Below, one piece after another: positions 54,480 to 64,000 of a DNA stretch of 64,000 nucleotides (position 1 is its first letter; each line of letters starts with the position of its first letter). The notes beneath the pieces are model-generated. The model was not told the DNA's origin. It ran no database searches and was given only the letters and a program-made list of their open reading frames with translations. The translations under genes were made by a program, and so were the position numbers. The stretch covers positions 3,286,001 through 3,350,000 of the forward strand of contig OY756139.1 of NCBI GenBank assembly GCA_963576785.1, read 5' to 3'. Origin of the DNA: Chlorophyllum brunneum. Taxonomy: Eukaryota; Basidiomycota; Agaricomycetes; Agaricales; Agaricaceae.

Positions 54480-57400
54480 CTTTTTACCTCCCCTTTTTAT
54501 AGGTTTCATCCTTGAAATCTTGCTCATAAACTCTTGTACTGCTTCCTTGGCGTTTTCCAGATTTGCTTCATCTTCCTATATATCTTCTTCGGACGTATAT
54601 CCTTTCCAGTGTATTAGGTACTGTTTTCGTTTTCCCTTGGTGCGGTGTCCTTGGACTTCATCTACCTCGTAGTGTTCCTCATCATTGATTATCTCGGGGA
54701 TCGGTGGTGGTGGAGTATGCTGGCTGTCATACTCGGGTTTGTGATAGGGGGAGAGGAGTCTGCTGTTAAACACGTCATGTATTGCCCATGTTTCAGGTAG
54801 TTCCAGTCGGTAGCTTGTTTTGCCTATTTTTTATTTTACTCGGAATGGTCCGTATCTCCTGTGATCAAGTTTTCTTGTTGGCCTTGTCATTCTAATGTTA
54901 TCTGCTTCAAGCCAAACTTGGTCTCCTGCCCTGTACTCGTGTTCCAGTTTTGTGCTATTTCGTTTCTCCATTTGTGTTTGGTTTTGTTGTAGCATTTTGA
55001 TCGTCTCTTGGCATATGTCCTGTAACTCCTGTATTCGCTCCATGATCGCAGGTGCCTTGACTGTGTTTGAGATATCCCCTTTCTATGGATGTCATCCATA
55101 TACTATCTGGAACGGTGAATGTCCTGTGGTGCTGTGTATTTTATCGTTATACTGGAATTCTGCTGTGCTGAGCCATTTCTTCCAGTTGTTCTGTGCATGG
55201 TTGATTACGTTTCTGAGGTATGCCTCAACCTCCTAGTTGATGTGCTCCGTCTGTCTGTCTGTTTGTGGATGGTATGCCGTGGATAGGTTACGTTGGGTAC
55301 CGGTTGCTCTGCAAAGTTCTGCCATGAACTTTGATGCGAATTGTAGGCCTCTGTCACTGATGATCCTGCAGGGTATCCCATGTTGTCTCCATATATCGTC
55401 ATGATAAATATCTTCTAACTCTTCGGATGATAGGGTGGTGTTAACTGCGTGTAGTCTGACCATTTTGCTGAAACGATCAATGATGACAAGTATCGCGTCA
55501 TATCCGTCTGATTCTGGCAGTGGTCCTATCATGTCGATTGATATTTCTTCCCATGGTCCAGTGGGTATCGGTAGTGGATGGAGATGTGTGGTAGGCTGTG
55601 TCCGGAGTATCTTGTTTCGCTGACATGTGTCACATCCCTTGATGTATCATTTAACATCATTGTACATTTGTGGCCACCAATATGTTCTTTTGAGGAGTTC
55701 AATCATTCTGTGCTGTCCCGGGTGTCCTACGTCCATTTTGTCATGGTGTTGTTGGAGTATTTCTTGGCATAACTCGGCATTTGGTGGTACATATATTCTT
55801 TCTTCAAACATGGGTAATCCATCAGTTTCCCATATCTCCTCTAGTCATTTCTCCTTTTCTCTTAGCCACTGTGTTTCTCTTCTTTGCTCCTTTCGTAATC
55901 GGTGTTTCAGGTCTTCTTCTCCCAATATTTCCCAAATTTGTCTGATCTCGGTGATAGTGTTATTGAATAAGTGGTCGGGTAATAGCGTGATATTTGTGTT
56001 GTCTCTGGTTGTGTCCGTTTTTGCTAGTCTTGATAGCATGTCTGCTTTCGTGTTTGTCTTTCTGGGTATGTGTTTTAGTGTGTAGCGATATTCCTGTAAT
56101 TCCAGTTGCCATCTTGTCTGTCGTCCTGTGAGTTGTTGTGGTTTCCTGAAGTATTCTAAGTTCTTGTGGTCCATCCATATCTTGAATGGTTTGTCGGCAT
56201 CAAGTAGGTATTGTCTCCACGTTTTGATCGCTTCTCGGATTGCTAGTAGTTCTTTGTCGTAGATTTGGTAGTTTCGTTCTGCTGGTATCATTGTTCTCGA
56301 GTGAAAGGCGATTGGGTGCCACTGGTCATTCTGGTTTTGTGATAATACCACTCCTACTCCGTATCCTGATGCATCCACTTCTACCCTGTATTGTTCTTTG
56401 TCCTGAGGCATTGCTAATACTGGTTCACTCATGATCTTTTCCTTGATTTTCTCAAATGCCTGTTGTTGTTGTTCTGACCATGACCATTGTGCATCTTTCT
56501 TCTTCAGCTTGTGTAGGGGAGTTGCTATGTTACTGAAGTCTTGTATGAATCGTCGGTAGAAGTTTGCAAAACCCAGGAATTTTTTGATGTCTTTCACAGA
56601 TTTGGGTGTTGGCCATTCTCTTACTGCTTTCACCTTCTCTTCCTCCATTTTGACGCTGCCTTGTCCAACTATAAAGCCCAATATGGGTATTTCCTTTGCA
56701 TCAAACACACATTTTGACCGTTTGAAGTAAAGTTGGTGCTTGGCTACAATGTCTAAGAACCACGTTGTTCTTTCCTCGAGTTCTTCCTGTGTGGTTCCCG
56801 GAATGACAAAATTGTCCATGTAGTTGACAAGCGTTCCCTCATGTAACATTTCCCGAAATACCGTGTTCATCATCCTCTGAAAGGTCGCTGGTGAATTGCT
56901 CATCCCGAAGAACATGACCATAGGTTCGAATAATCTGCTGTTTGTTACAAATGCTGCCTTCCATTCATCCCCTTCTCTGATCCTGATGTTGTTATATCCC
57001 CAAATGATATCGAGCTTGTTGAACACCTTCGCATCTTTTAACCAGTCTAGGACTTCGCCTATGAGTGGCAGTGGCATCTTATCCTTGATGGTGTGTTCAT
57101 TCAGCTTTTTGTAATCCTGTACCAGGCGTTTTGTTCCATCCTTTTTTGGTATAAAGAAACATGGGGTGGCGTAGGGGGATTGTGATAGTCTGATTCGTCC
57201 TGAGGCAAGGTTCTTGTCAAGGAACTTCTGTAGTTCCTGTTTCTCTGTTATTGTCATTGGGTAGACCTTGGACTGTAGTACCGGGGGTGCATCTTCAGAC
57301 AGGTTTATCTCATGGTCCCATACCGTGTGCTCGGGTAGTTTATCGAAGTTTTTTTTGTTGAATAGGTGGGTGTATCGTCGGAGGTATGGTGGTAGATCTT

Positions 57401-57995
57401 CATCATTCGTCCGGTCTGCCTTTTTTTCTTCAATGTGTTCCTTGACTGTCCGTATTCTCTCGTTGAACCATATGTTGCTATGTGATATTTTGCAATCATC
57501 TGGGCATCTGGTGAATCGTATGACGTGATTGTTCCAATCGATTTCCGGGTTATGCTTGACCAGCCAGTCGTGTCCGAGGTATAAGTCTGCGCTTTCCAAT
57601 TGTGTTACTAGAGCGTCGATTTGTTCCGTGTGGTTACCGTTGTTTAATACCAGTTGTGCCTTGTCCATTATCTCTCCTTTTTTATTTTCTGTTCCATTGG
57701 CATTGATTACTCTGATCGGGGTTTCCAGGGGTTTAGTTGGGATCTGTTCTTCATCTATTGTTCGTTGTGCTATGCACGTGTGGGTGCATCCGGAGTCTAC
57801 AAGGGTTGTAACTGGTCTGCGTCCTTTTCTTGTCTGGATTGTTGAGTCGAGGAGAAGTTTGCATGTAGAGTTTCGTTTCTGGGGGATTATGTATCGTCTA
57901 TTGTGGGATAAAACAGAAACTCTAGGTTTATTGGCTTGTGGGTTTGCACCTACTCGGAGCCTTCGACAAAATCCTCTTTCTCCTCCATTTCTTGT
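54480..57995 (-). pseudogene. Gypsy-B pol (protease, RT, RNase H, chromodomain integrase)
   Basis: The pol frame overlaps the end of gag in the -1 frame (about 57950-57995). The protease is TTLVDSGCTHTCIAQR (about 57800). RT follows with KKDGTKRLVQDYKKLN and FFGMSNSPATFQRMMN; its active box reads NYMDNF (about 56813) in place of YMDD/YLDD, losing the second catalytic Asp. RNase H has VDASGYGVGVV and IAFHSRTMIPAERNY. TGA at 55847-55845 precedes the integrase: zinc domain HPGQHRMI...GCDTCQRNK, core MIGPLPESDGYDAILVIID and DRGLQFASKF, and chromodomain YLIHWKGYTSEED (about 54600). Further stops (TGA 55649-55647, TAG at about 55236) and others, so inactive. Confidence 0.88.
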
Positions 57996-59194
57996 TCATC
58001 GTCCTTGTTGATCTCTCTGATATGCGCTTTCTTGGGCGCCCGGCAGTTCTTTGAGATGTGGCCCTGTTTGCCACAATTGTAACACATTATCTTGGTGTAT
58101 GTGACTTTCTTCTTCTTCCTGCAGTATTTGGCAATATGCCCATAGAGGTTGCAGTTGTAGTACCTCGGTTTTCCATTTTGATCGGTGTCTGCCCTTTGTC
58201 TTCCTATCTCCATGGGTTGTCCTCTACCTCCATAAGTAACTCCAGTGGTGGTTCTGACATCTCCTCGGGTGATGTCCATTGCTTCATACCCTTGTCCTAC
58301 TGTAAGGATTGTAGTTTTCCATTTGGTGTATGTCGTTGGGACGGAGGTTGTCAGGTAGCCTATTATGGTTCGAATGATGTCTGCTCTGGTGTGGCATTTG
58401 AGGAGGAATATTGCGTAGGTGTTGTCTGTCTCCACTTGGGCTTTCAATGCCTCGAATTCAATTAAGAAATCTGCTGTGTTCTTCTTCCCTTGTTTGAACG
58501 TCTCGATTTCTCCTTCTGCTATGGCCTTCCTATTTCCTAAGGAAAATGTGGCTTCTATTTCCTTTGTAAAGTCATCCCAATCTGGTGTTTTCTTGTTCTG
58601 GATGGCTTGCAGCTGCGTGTTGGTGTAAGGGCCTGCTAGTCCCCCTTTCATTCTTGCCAGGATTGCTACTATCTTCTGTTCTTCTTCGTCTATCTTGTTG
58701 AACATCAACCATAAGGATATTGCTCTCCACCAATCATCAAATCTGGTTCTATCTCCATTGAAATATCCTGGCTCTGGGGCTAGGTTCTTTGGGACGTTGA
58801 TTTCTTCTGTCATTTCTGGTTCTGTCTCTGGTTCGCTGTGTTCGTTTCTGTGGGTCTCAGTGATTTCTATATCGGCTGTGGCGTCAGTGACTTCTGTGTC
58901 GATTTCTTCTTCAGATGGGGCTAGTTCCTCGTCTGTGCTGTGTTCGGATTCTTTCTCGTAGGTCTCGGCGATATCTATATCGGGTGTGTTTTCGGCAACT
59001 TCTGTGTCGAATTCGGTTTCAAATAGAGCTGTATTCTTGTCTACGCTGTGTTCGGATTTCTGCCGTTTAAGGCCTTCAGGGATTTCTGGTTCTGTTGATC
59101 ATTTGGATCCTGTTGCTACGGGTGAACCCTGGATGTCTGTTGGTCTTGGAGCTCTATATCTTCTCGGTGTTCTCGATGAGCTACTGCTGCTCAT
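57950..59194 (-). pseudogene. Gypsy-B Gag (two CCHC knuckles), one in-frame stop
   Basis: ATG at 59194-59192 (MSSSSSSRTPRRYRAPRPTD). A TGA at about 59099 interrupts it after VATGSK. Reading on, an acidic segment with imperfect repeats (SEHSVDKNT..., SEHSTDEEL...; FDTEVAENTPDIDIAETYE / IDTEVTDATADIEITETHR) leads to the capsid region from MTEEINVPKNLAPEP (58813), with YFNGDRTRFDDWWRAI of the retrotransposon gag fold. Near the C-terminus are two zinc knuckles: YYNCNLYGHIAKYC (first Cys replaced by Tyr) and CYNCGKQGHISKNC (intact). Ends at TAG 57950. Confidence 0.87.
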
Positions 59195-59287
59195 ATACTG
59201 TCGTCCTGGTCGGAGGCTATTATTCCAAGCCTAGCTATGAATAGTGGCACCTCTCTTGCAAAGTGAGTCGAATGACACTTTACCAAA

Positions 59288-59581
59288 TGTTACGACCTTA
59301 GTCTCTGACTCAGGTTGCAAACCTTTGGATAAAGGAAAGGAAGTAGAGAAAGGAAGAAGGGATGATACAATTGGTAAAGTGTAAGGAATACATCAAGTAT
59401 TACTACACTTTATATACTAGAGGTGACAACTAATAATAAGGGAGAGGAGTAAATGAGTCAGATGGGAGGCATAGCCTTTAGGGGTGAAACAGGGAGTGAA
59501 ACGAGAAGTGAAACAAGTATGAGGGTACACGAGGTAACAGGTGCAAGATAGGAATGAATGGTCTATCTATAGTTCGTAACA
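59288..59581 (-). repeat. Gypsy-B 5' LTR
   Basis: 294 nt. On the minus strand a CTAGTATATAAAGTGTAG box (about 59405-59420) may be the promoter core. Confidence 0.92.
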
Positions 59582-60669
59582 TGTAGGTTACTTGACTATT
59601 TCTCTACTAATATATCTTTTACAGGATTTAACCGGGACAACTCTCACCTCTCGAAGACATGTTGGGACAATATTACGACAAATACAACGACGGACAATAA
59701 ATCCATTATTATTGGCATGGATGGCTCGGTCCACCCCAACCCCAACCCACTTGCCAGCCAGTTTACGGCGGCAGCTACTATTTGACACCTAGATGGTGGG
59801 AGCTCTATCATGAAGAGGCTCGGAGGAACTATGTCAACAGACACGGAACTAGTCGCGCAGTACTTAGGAATCACCAAGGTACTTGCAACCGCAGATTACG
59901 ACCAGGTTGAACACATTCAGTGTTCACCGACTCCATCGCAACCTCCCGGCTCTTACTTGATTGTTTGCCACACTCCTGCCAGTGACAATCTATCCTCACA
60001 TCGAAGGCACTCCTGGCTTGGTTCAGCAAGTCAGACCAACACTGCCTTTCCTTCTATCACACACCATCAAAGTGTAAATACGGTATACAAAAAGCCACTC
60101 ACGATTGGATCCAAACAGTCGCCTGGCCTAACTGGGGTAGAAATCACTGAGTCCCTAACTCTGTGGACTACTTACGCAAGAAGTCCGCCGAACGAGCAAT
60201 CCATACATGGCAGACCATGTTCGGCTTCAAGAAATACAGCAGTAGCTCCTTCCTCCACCTCCCGGTGTGAGCGAATGGGGCCTCCACTTTACTGTCGCAC
60301 ATCAAATCCAGTCCCTGGATACGAGAATGTGGTTACCAGCCTCAGCTCTTCACAAGAGCATGTCGCGCCATCCTTTGCCACACCCCGATTAGGGAATTTT
60401 GACTTCGTTTTTTCCCCAACAAAGACTTATCATGCCACCACTGTGACAATCAAATGGTACAGACTAGGTCACACATCCTCTATCGTTGTAACAACTTCGA
60501 TCACCACTTTGGCATCGACACCATCAAGACTTTTGTCAATTTCTTGCATTGCAACCCTACCGCGTTCAGTTTCCCCCCAGAACCTGACTGCCCTCGTATC
60601 TGCGCCGGGTCAATACCACCATTACATTGTTGTCAAGTCCAAAGGAGGTTCAGGTCTGCGCCTGCATAA
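59582..60669 (+). pseudogene. LINE-2 ORF2, part 3 (RNase H and C-terminus)
   Basis: Continues LINE-2 with LDYFSTNISFTGFNRDN, RNase H (SIIIGMDGSVHPNPNP, about 59705; TELVAQYLGITKVL, about 59845) and the connector (AIHTWQTMFGFKKYSSSS), with stops near 59784 and 60149 and a 1-nt loss near 59920. It ends in the Cys/His motif HILYRCNNFDHHFGID and a stop at about 60669. Confidence 0.85.
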
Positions 60670-61100
60670 ATCTCTTTTTTTTTTCTTTTCAATTTTTTCT
60701 TATGCTCTCCCGGTTATGGACTTCAAATCCATTTCTCTATCTCTCCCTTCCTCGCTCGTCTACTATTTTATATATAGTTTTCATTCAAAGCCCATCTCTC
60801 CCGTGGTGTCTGGGCAAATGCCCTCCCATATGCTAGTACCGTTTGTTGTTCCCCCTTGTGATTGTGAGTAGATAGTTTCTTTCTATCAATTTCTCTCTCT
60901 CACTCTCTCTCTTTCCGAATTCCTCTCTTCCTCTTTCTCACTGATCAAGGTAGGTACCAAACATCTCTCTAGTGTACATACTAGATGGTATTGAGTCTCG
61001 TGGGGTTAATTTACGTATAGTTTACTTTCCCTTCTCTGAACATTCTGTACATTCTGCCTTTGTATGTATGTACATGCAGACTATATTCGAGCACTGCCAT
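60670..61100 (+). repeat. LINE-2 3' UTR, tail lost
   Basis: The same pyrimidine-rich 3' UTR as in the other copies; it ends at GAGCACTGCCAT without a poly(A) and abuts gypsy-C. Confidence 0.8.
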
Positions 61101-62399
61101 AGGTGATTTTGATTGTCAAATATATTCTTTGGCTAGGTTCTCCTCAATGAACTTATCAAGTTCATTGGTCTCTTGGGGCAATAGTTGATAAGCAGGTCCA
61201 GCTTTTGGTTTGAAAGATTCTTTCATCTTGATTTTGTGATCCCAAGGTTGAGTGGGTGGGTATCATAAAGCAGCTTGTTCACTGAATATATCAAGGTAGT
61301 CATGAAAATTGGCTGGTACAATTTTCAGAGGGTCAGTCTCTTTCTTCTCTCCATATTGCTGGGCAATAAACTGGGAGGCATTGGCTTTGAAGTTTATTTC
61401 TTTGAATGTGGTAGGTTCAAGATAGATGTGGTTCACTTGTTTGGCTTCATTTGCACTGTTATCCATGGAGGTGACAAGGCAGTTGAGCTGGGGGTTGTTG
61501 ATAAATGGGGTTCTCCATTTCATAGTTTTCCTTGACCAATCAACTTCTGGGTTAAATTGCAATAGCCAGGGCATTCCTAAGATTAGGCGTGGCATTCCTA
61601 GTCCAATGATTCTTGGTTTCAGAATCATTTGTTGTCTGTCTATGGTGAGTCTAAGGACAGCATTATGGGTAGCTTGTCCTTGTCCATTGGTGGTTCCATC
61701 GGCATTAAGGATGGTGACTGGTGTGTCAAGTGGACAGGTTGGTAGGTTCCATTGTCCTGCAAGAGATGGGTCAATGTAATTTCTGGCTACTCCTGAATCT
61801 AGGAGGGCAAGGTGTTCAGTAGTCATGGTGGGTAAGTCAATAGTAGTTGGAACATAGATAGTATTGTTCTTTGGAACAATGTTAACAGTGGTGATTCATT
61901 CAGTGTCGGGTTTGCAAGGTGGGTTGGGTTGGGGGTAGTCATCATGTTGTGGCATCGAATAAGAAATCTGCGGTTTCTTTATAGTTTGAGATCTAGATGC
62001 AGTAGCTAGTCTCTTCAGACAAAAGACTTGATTAAGTCTTCATTGGGATGACCATCTGCAACGTTGAAGAGTTCTTCTATCTCTTTATCAGAGGCGTCTT
62101 CCATTATATTCGTGATTTGGGTAGACTTGAATTGTCACTTGCTTCGGTCAAAGCATTTGGACTTATAAGTAGCATTCTTTGACATACTGGCACAGTTCTT
62201 TCCATGGCTTTGTTGCAGGCAATTTCTGGAGAAATGTCCAGTGGATTTGCATGTGAAGCATTTTTGTTTGTTGTATAACTTCCAGAGTTCAGGTGATAAG
62301 ATAGCATTGAGTTGGGCTGTGGCAAGTTTTGTGGCCATGCAGGCAACTTTCTGGGTAGTTGCATTCAAATATTCATCATTATCTGATGATGCTTCTTCT
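61101..62399 (-). pseudogene. Gypsy-C gag end, protease and RT start
   Basis: Minus-strand remnant. From 62399 downward: gag end with a CCHC knuckle (CFTCKSTGHFSRNC, about 62235), then about 300 nt with no clear frame. From 61826 to 61263 is a protease-containing frame (LALLDSGVARNYIDPSLAG; the usual DSGA reads DSGV), with LGMPWLLQFNPEVDW. Then comes the N-terminal RT approach (ETNELDKFIEENLAKEYI, about 61130) with a stop. About 100 residues of RT are missing between here and the continuation at 40526. Confidence 0.78.
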
Positions 62400-63158
62400 A
62401 TCCCTTCTTTGACTCATACTACCACTATTGTTTTGCAAAACTCGATTATACGGTGCCAGTCTATAGTACAAAGCGATATTTTATGCCTGCTCTACATCCC
62501 AACCTCTCTCTGAGAGAGACTATGCCTGACAGTGATGGGGAAGTCTTCGGGAACACAACACGTGTTTCTGCTTCCTCCATCTTTGAGGAACCCCCAGCTC
62601 TGCCCCCTCCTGGTTTCCTGTTTCCTAGGATGCCTTCCTACTCAAGACCTGTGATTCCAACTGATCAGGTCTACAGCCAAACCATTCCCCCATCAGTCCT
62701 CAGCAGAAGACCATCCACACCCCCGGGATCCACCATCCTCTCTACTAGTGATATGGAAAAGACTATCCACAGATTATCAAAACAAGTTTACCCTGAGGGC
62801 AATCACTACTATTCTGGCAACAAGGACTGGGCCAATCAGGTCAAGGAGTTAGAAGCCAAGGGTGAGGAAGACGTTGCTTTGGAGCACAAGTGTGGGCCGG
62901 AGTAGTGCTATGACGATACTATCAGAGAGGTCAGTAAGATCTCTGAATGGGTTAAGACCTGCAGCATATACAACATGAGTGGTGATGATGGGCTTGCATT
63001 TGGGTGGGCCTTCACAGAACTTACTGGGACCTTGATGAAAGTGGGATGGCTCAAGGTCACTGTTGATGAGCAGAAGAACAATCTCCAAGGATGGATGGGA
63101 GTCAACTTTGGAAAAGTTGTTGTCTGAGCTGAAGAAATGCCTCAACCGGACTCCTCCC
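62400..63158 (+). mobile_element. LINE-3: 5' end of a third LINE copy (ORF1 start)
   Basis: Starts with the same 5' end as LINE-1 and LINE-2 (ATCCCTTCTTTGACTC). ORF1 starts MPALHPNLSLRETMPDSDGE (62483) and runs with stops to VNFGKVVV (about 63125). It is cut at about 63158 by the unidentified repeat. It is inserted in gypsy-C gag. Confidence 0.85.
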
Positions 63159-64000
63159 TGTTATGTCTGAACCTCGAACCTACATCAGAGGTTATGACAA
63201 GCAATACTACTTGTCCCGCCACCACAATCCAATAACACCATTATCGACTCTCTACTCCAACTAGTCTGGAAATATACGTACCATACTTACACATATGCGA
63301 CACTGATGGACTCTACTTATGCACCATTGAGAACAACCTCTACAGTGCCTGGAACAACAGTTGGAAGGCACGACCAACTACTGAAGAAACTATGCAGTAC
63401 ATCCACCCCTACATGTACACTTGTGGTCTAGTGCTCGAAGCACTCATTCACCAACAAATTGCTGATGGAATCTATTGCATAGAAATGTGACCCAAAGACT
63501 TATCACCAGACGACAAACCTACTGTACCCAGTAGCGACAGCAACAATTCTCCTCATCTGCTATTGCAATCTACTCGAGCCTTTGTCGAGTCATCCGAGTC
63601 CTATCTCTCCAAAGAACCAATTGCATCCACGTCATTCCTATCATCTGACTTCGACCATCCTATGGATGCAGTTCTTCCATCACCACCATCGTCATCATCA
63701 TCTTCTACCACTTTGTCCTACATGTCTTGTGACTGTAGCTGTTCCAATAAATCTCCATCATCATCATCTGAGATCTCTGAGGATGAGTAAGCACTCATCT
63801 GTTTCACTGTCATCAGTTTCACTTCGTTCTATGCTTAGCTGTTTCATCTTTATCAGTTTCATGTTTATCTTTAGTAGTGTTTCACCTTGAAGTTTCATAT
63901 CTATCAGTTTCACATTGTGAAATGTGTTTCAGTCTTGTTATCTATACTCCGTAGTATTTATAGAAAAGAAGTAGTTAGTATAAATAGCCGACTGTATTAG
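63159..64000 (+). repeat. Unidentified repeat, copy 2 (plus orientation)
   Basis: Begins TGTTATGTCTGAACC inside LINE-3 and runs off the window. A broken frame reads LEIYVPYLHICDTDGLYLCT (about 63270-63330) and MQYIHPYMYTCGLVLEALIH (about 63390-63450), TGA at about 63488, then a Ser-rich C-terminus (SNKSPSSSSEISEDE, stop near 63789). From 63376 it matches copy 1 (9556-10843, minus). Many differences between copies are at third codon positions or conservative (e.g. ISEDE/ISKNE), hinting at a formerly coding sequence. Family not recognised. Confidence 0.5.

Larger units (their letters stand above)
53133..59581 (-). mobile_element. Gypsy-B: complete Ty3/gypsy (chromovirus-type) retrotransposon
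   Basis: 6449 nt, minus orientation, with two 294-nt LTRs (59288-59581 is the 5' LTR, 53133-53426 the 3' LTR). Ends are TGTTACGA...TCGTAACA read on the plus strand. Flanks are CATAG and TGTAG; intact LINE has CGTAG, so the TSD is CGTAG with opposite CpG transitions. Order on the minus strand: gag, protease, RT, RNase H, integrase with chromodomain, accessory ORF. The LTRs differ at only about five positions, all transitions. Confidence 0.93.
40527..61100 (+). mobile_element. LINE-2: full-length LINE split by copia-B and gypsy-B
   Basis: Three segments (40527-44022, 51378-53132, 59582-61100; about 6.77 kb in sum) reassemble one LINE copy in the same order as LINE-1 (6.80 kb). It has the same 5' end as LINE-1 and LINE-3. 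The 3' end stops about 10 nt before the poly(A) site, at GAGCACTGCCAT, and passes into gypsy-C sequence without an A tail. It lies inside gypsy-C. Confidence 0.9.

Noticed and set aside
55578..58961. Several plus-strand frames across gypsy-B
   Set aside because: Complement of gag-pol, whose motifs are clear on the minus strand.
1..64000. CRISPR arrays, operons, riboswitches, tRNA or rRNA genes
   Set aside because: No regularly spaced repeats, no cloverleaf or rRNA-like sequence recognised by eye, and the gene structure is eukaryotic. A tRNAscan and covariance-model search would settle small RNA genes.

Overview
The window reads as a transposon-rich stretch of a filamentous basidiomycete (probably Agaricomycete) nuclear genome. 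The evidence is intron-rich genes with ~45-60 nt GT-AG introns, a tandem run of cytochrome P450 genes, a fungal-specific FunK1-type protein kinase, and layered LTR and LINE retrotransposons. No prokaryotic features, CRISPR arrays, rRNA or tRNA genes were recognised.

Layout. 1-9.6 kb is the gene-bearing end. It holds a 5'-truncated but otherwise intact P450; a four-exon Ohr/OsmC-type organic hydroperoxide resistance protein with a likely mitochondrial presequence; two tandemly duplicated P450s (the first frameshifted, the second a clean 11-exon, 522-aa gene); and on the minus strand the 3' half of a fourth P450. The fourth P450 is cut inside an intron by an unidentified repeat (9556-10843). 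A second copy of that repeat lies in opposite orientation at the right edge (63159-64000).

10.8-21.5 kb is a 5'-truncated Ty1/copia element whose LTR was invaded by a full-length LINE (ORF1 with zinc knuckles; ORF2 with endonuclease, RT and RNase H). A second 5'-truncated copy of the same LINE is joined to its poly(A). 21.5-25.9 kb is a FunK1 island: one intact six-exon kinase gene between two decayed kinase fragments.

26-64 kb is a nested stack. Copia-A (27328-34669, TSD AAATG) lies in a truncated LINE (LINE-4), next to a damaged Ty3/gypsy element (gypsy-A). A different minus-strand gypsy (gypsy-C) is split by a full-length LINE (LINE-2). LINE-2 is itself interrupted by copia-B (44023-51377, TSD GCCAT) and by gypsy-B (53133-59581, minus strand, TSD derived from CGTAG). 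A third LINE 5' end (LINE-3) follows in gypsy-C.

Nearly all nonsense codons in the elements can be explained by C-to-T (or G-to-A) transitions, mostly CGA to TGA and CAA to TAA. That suggests methylation- or RIP-like mutation of repeats. The most notable unexplained items are a conserved accessory ORF after the gypsy chromodomain integrase, the unidentified repeat, an apparent half-tRNA(iMet) primer site in the copia elements, and in-frame UGA codons shared at the same places in different element copies.
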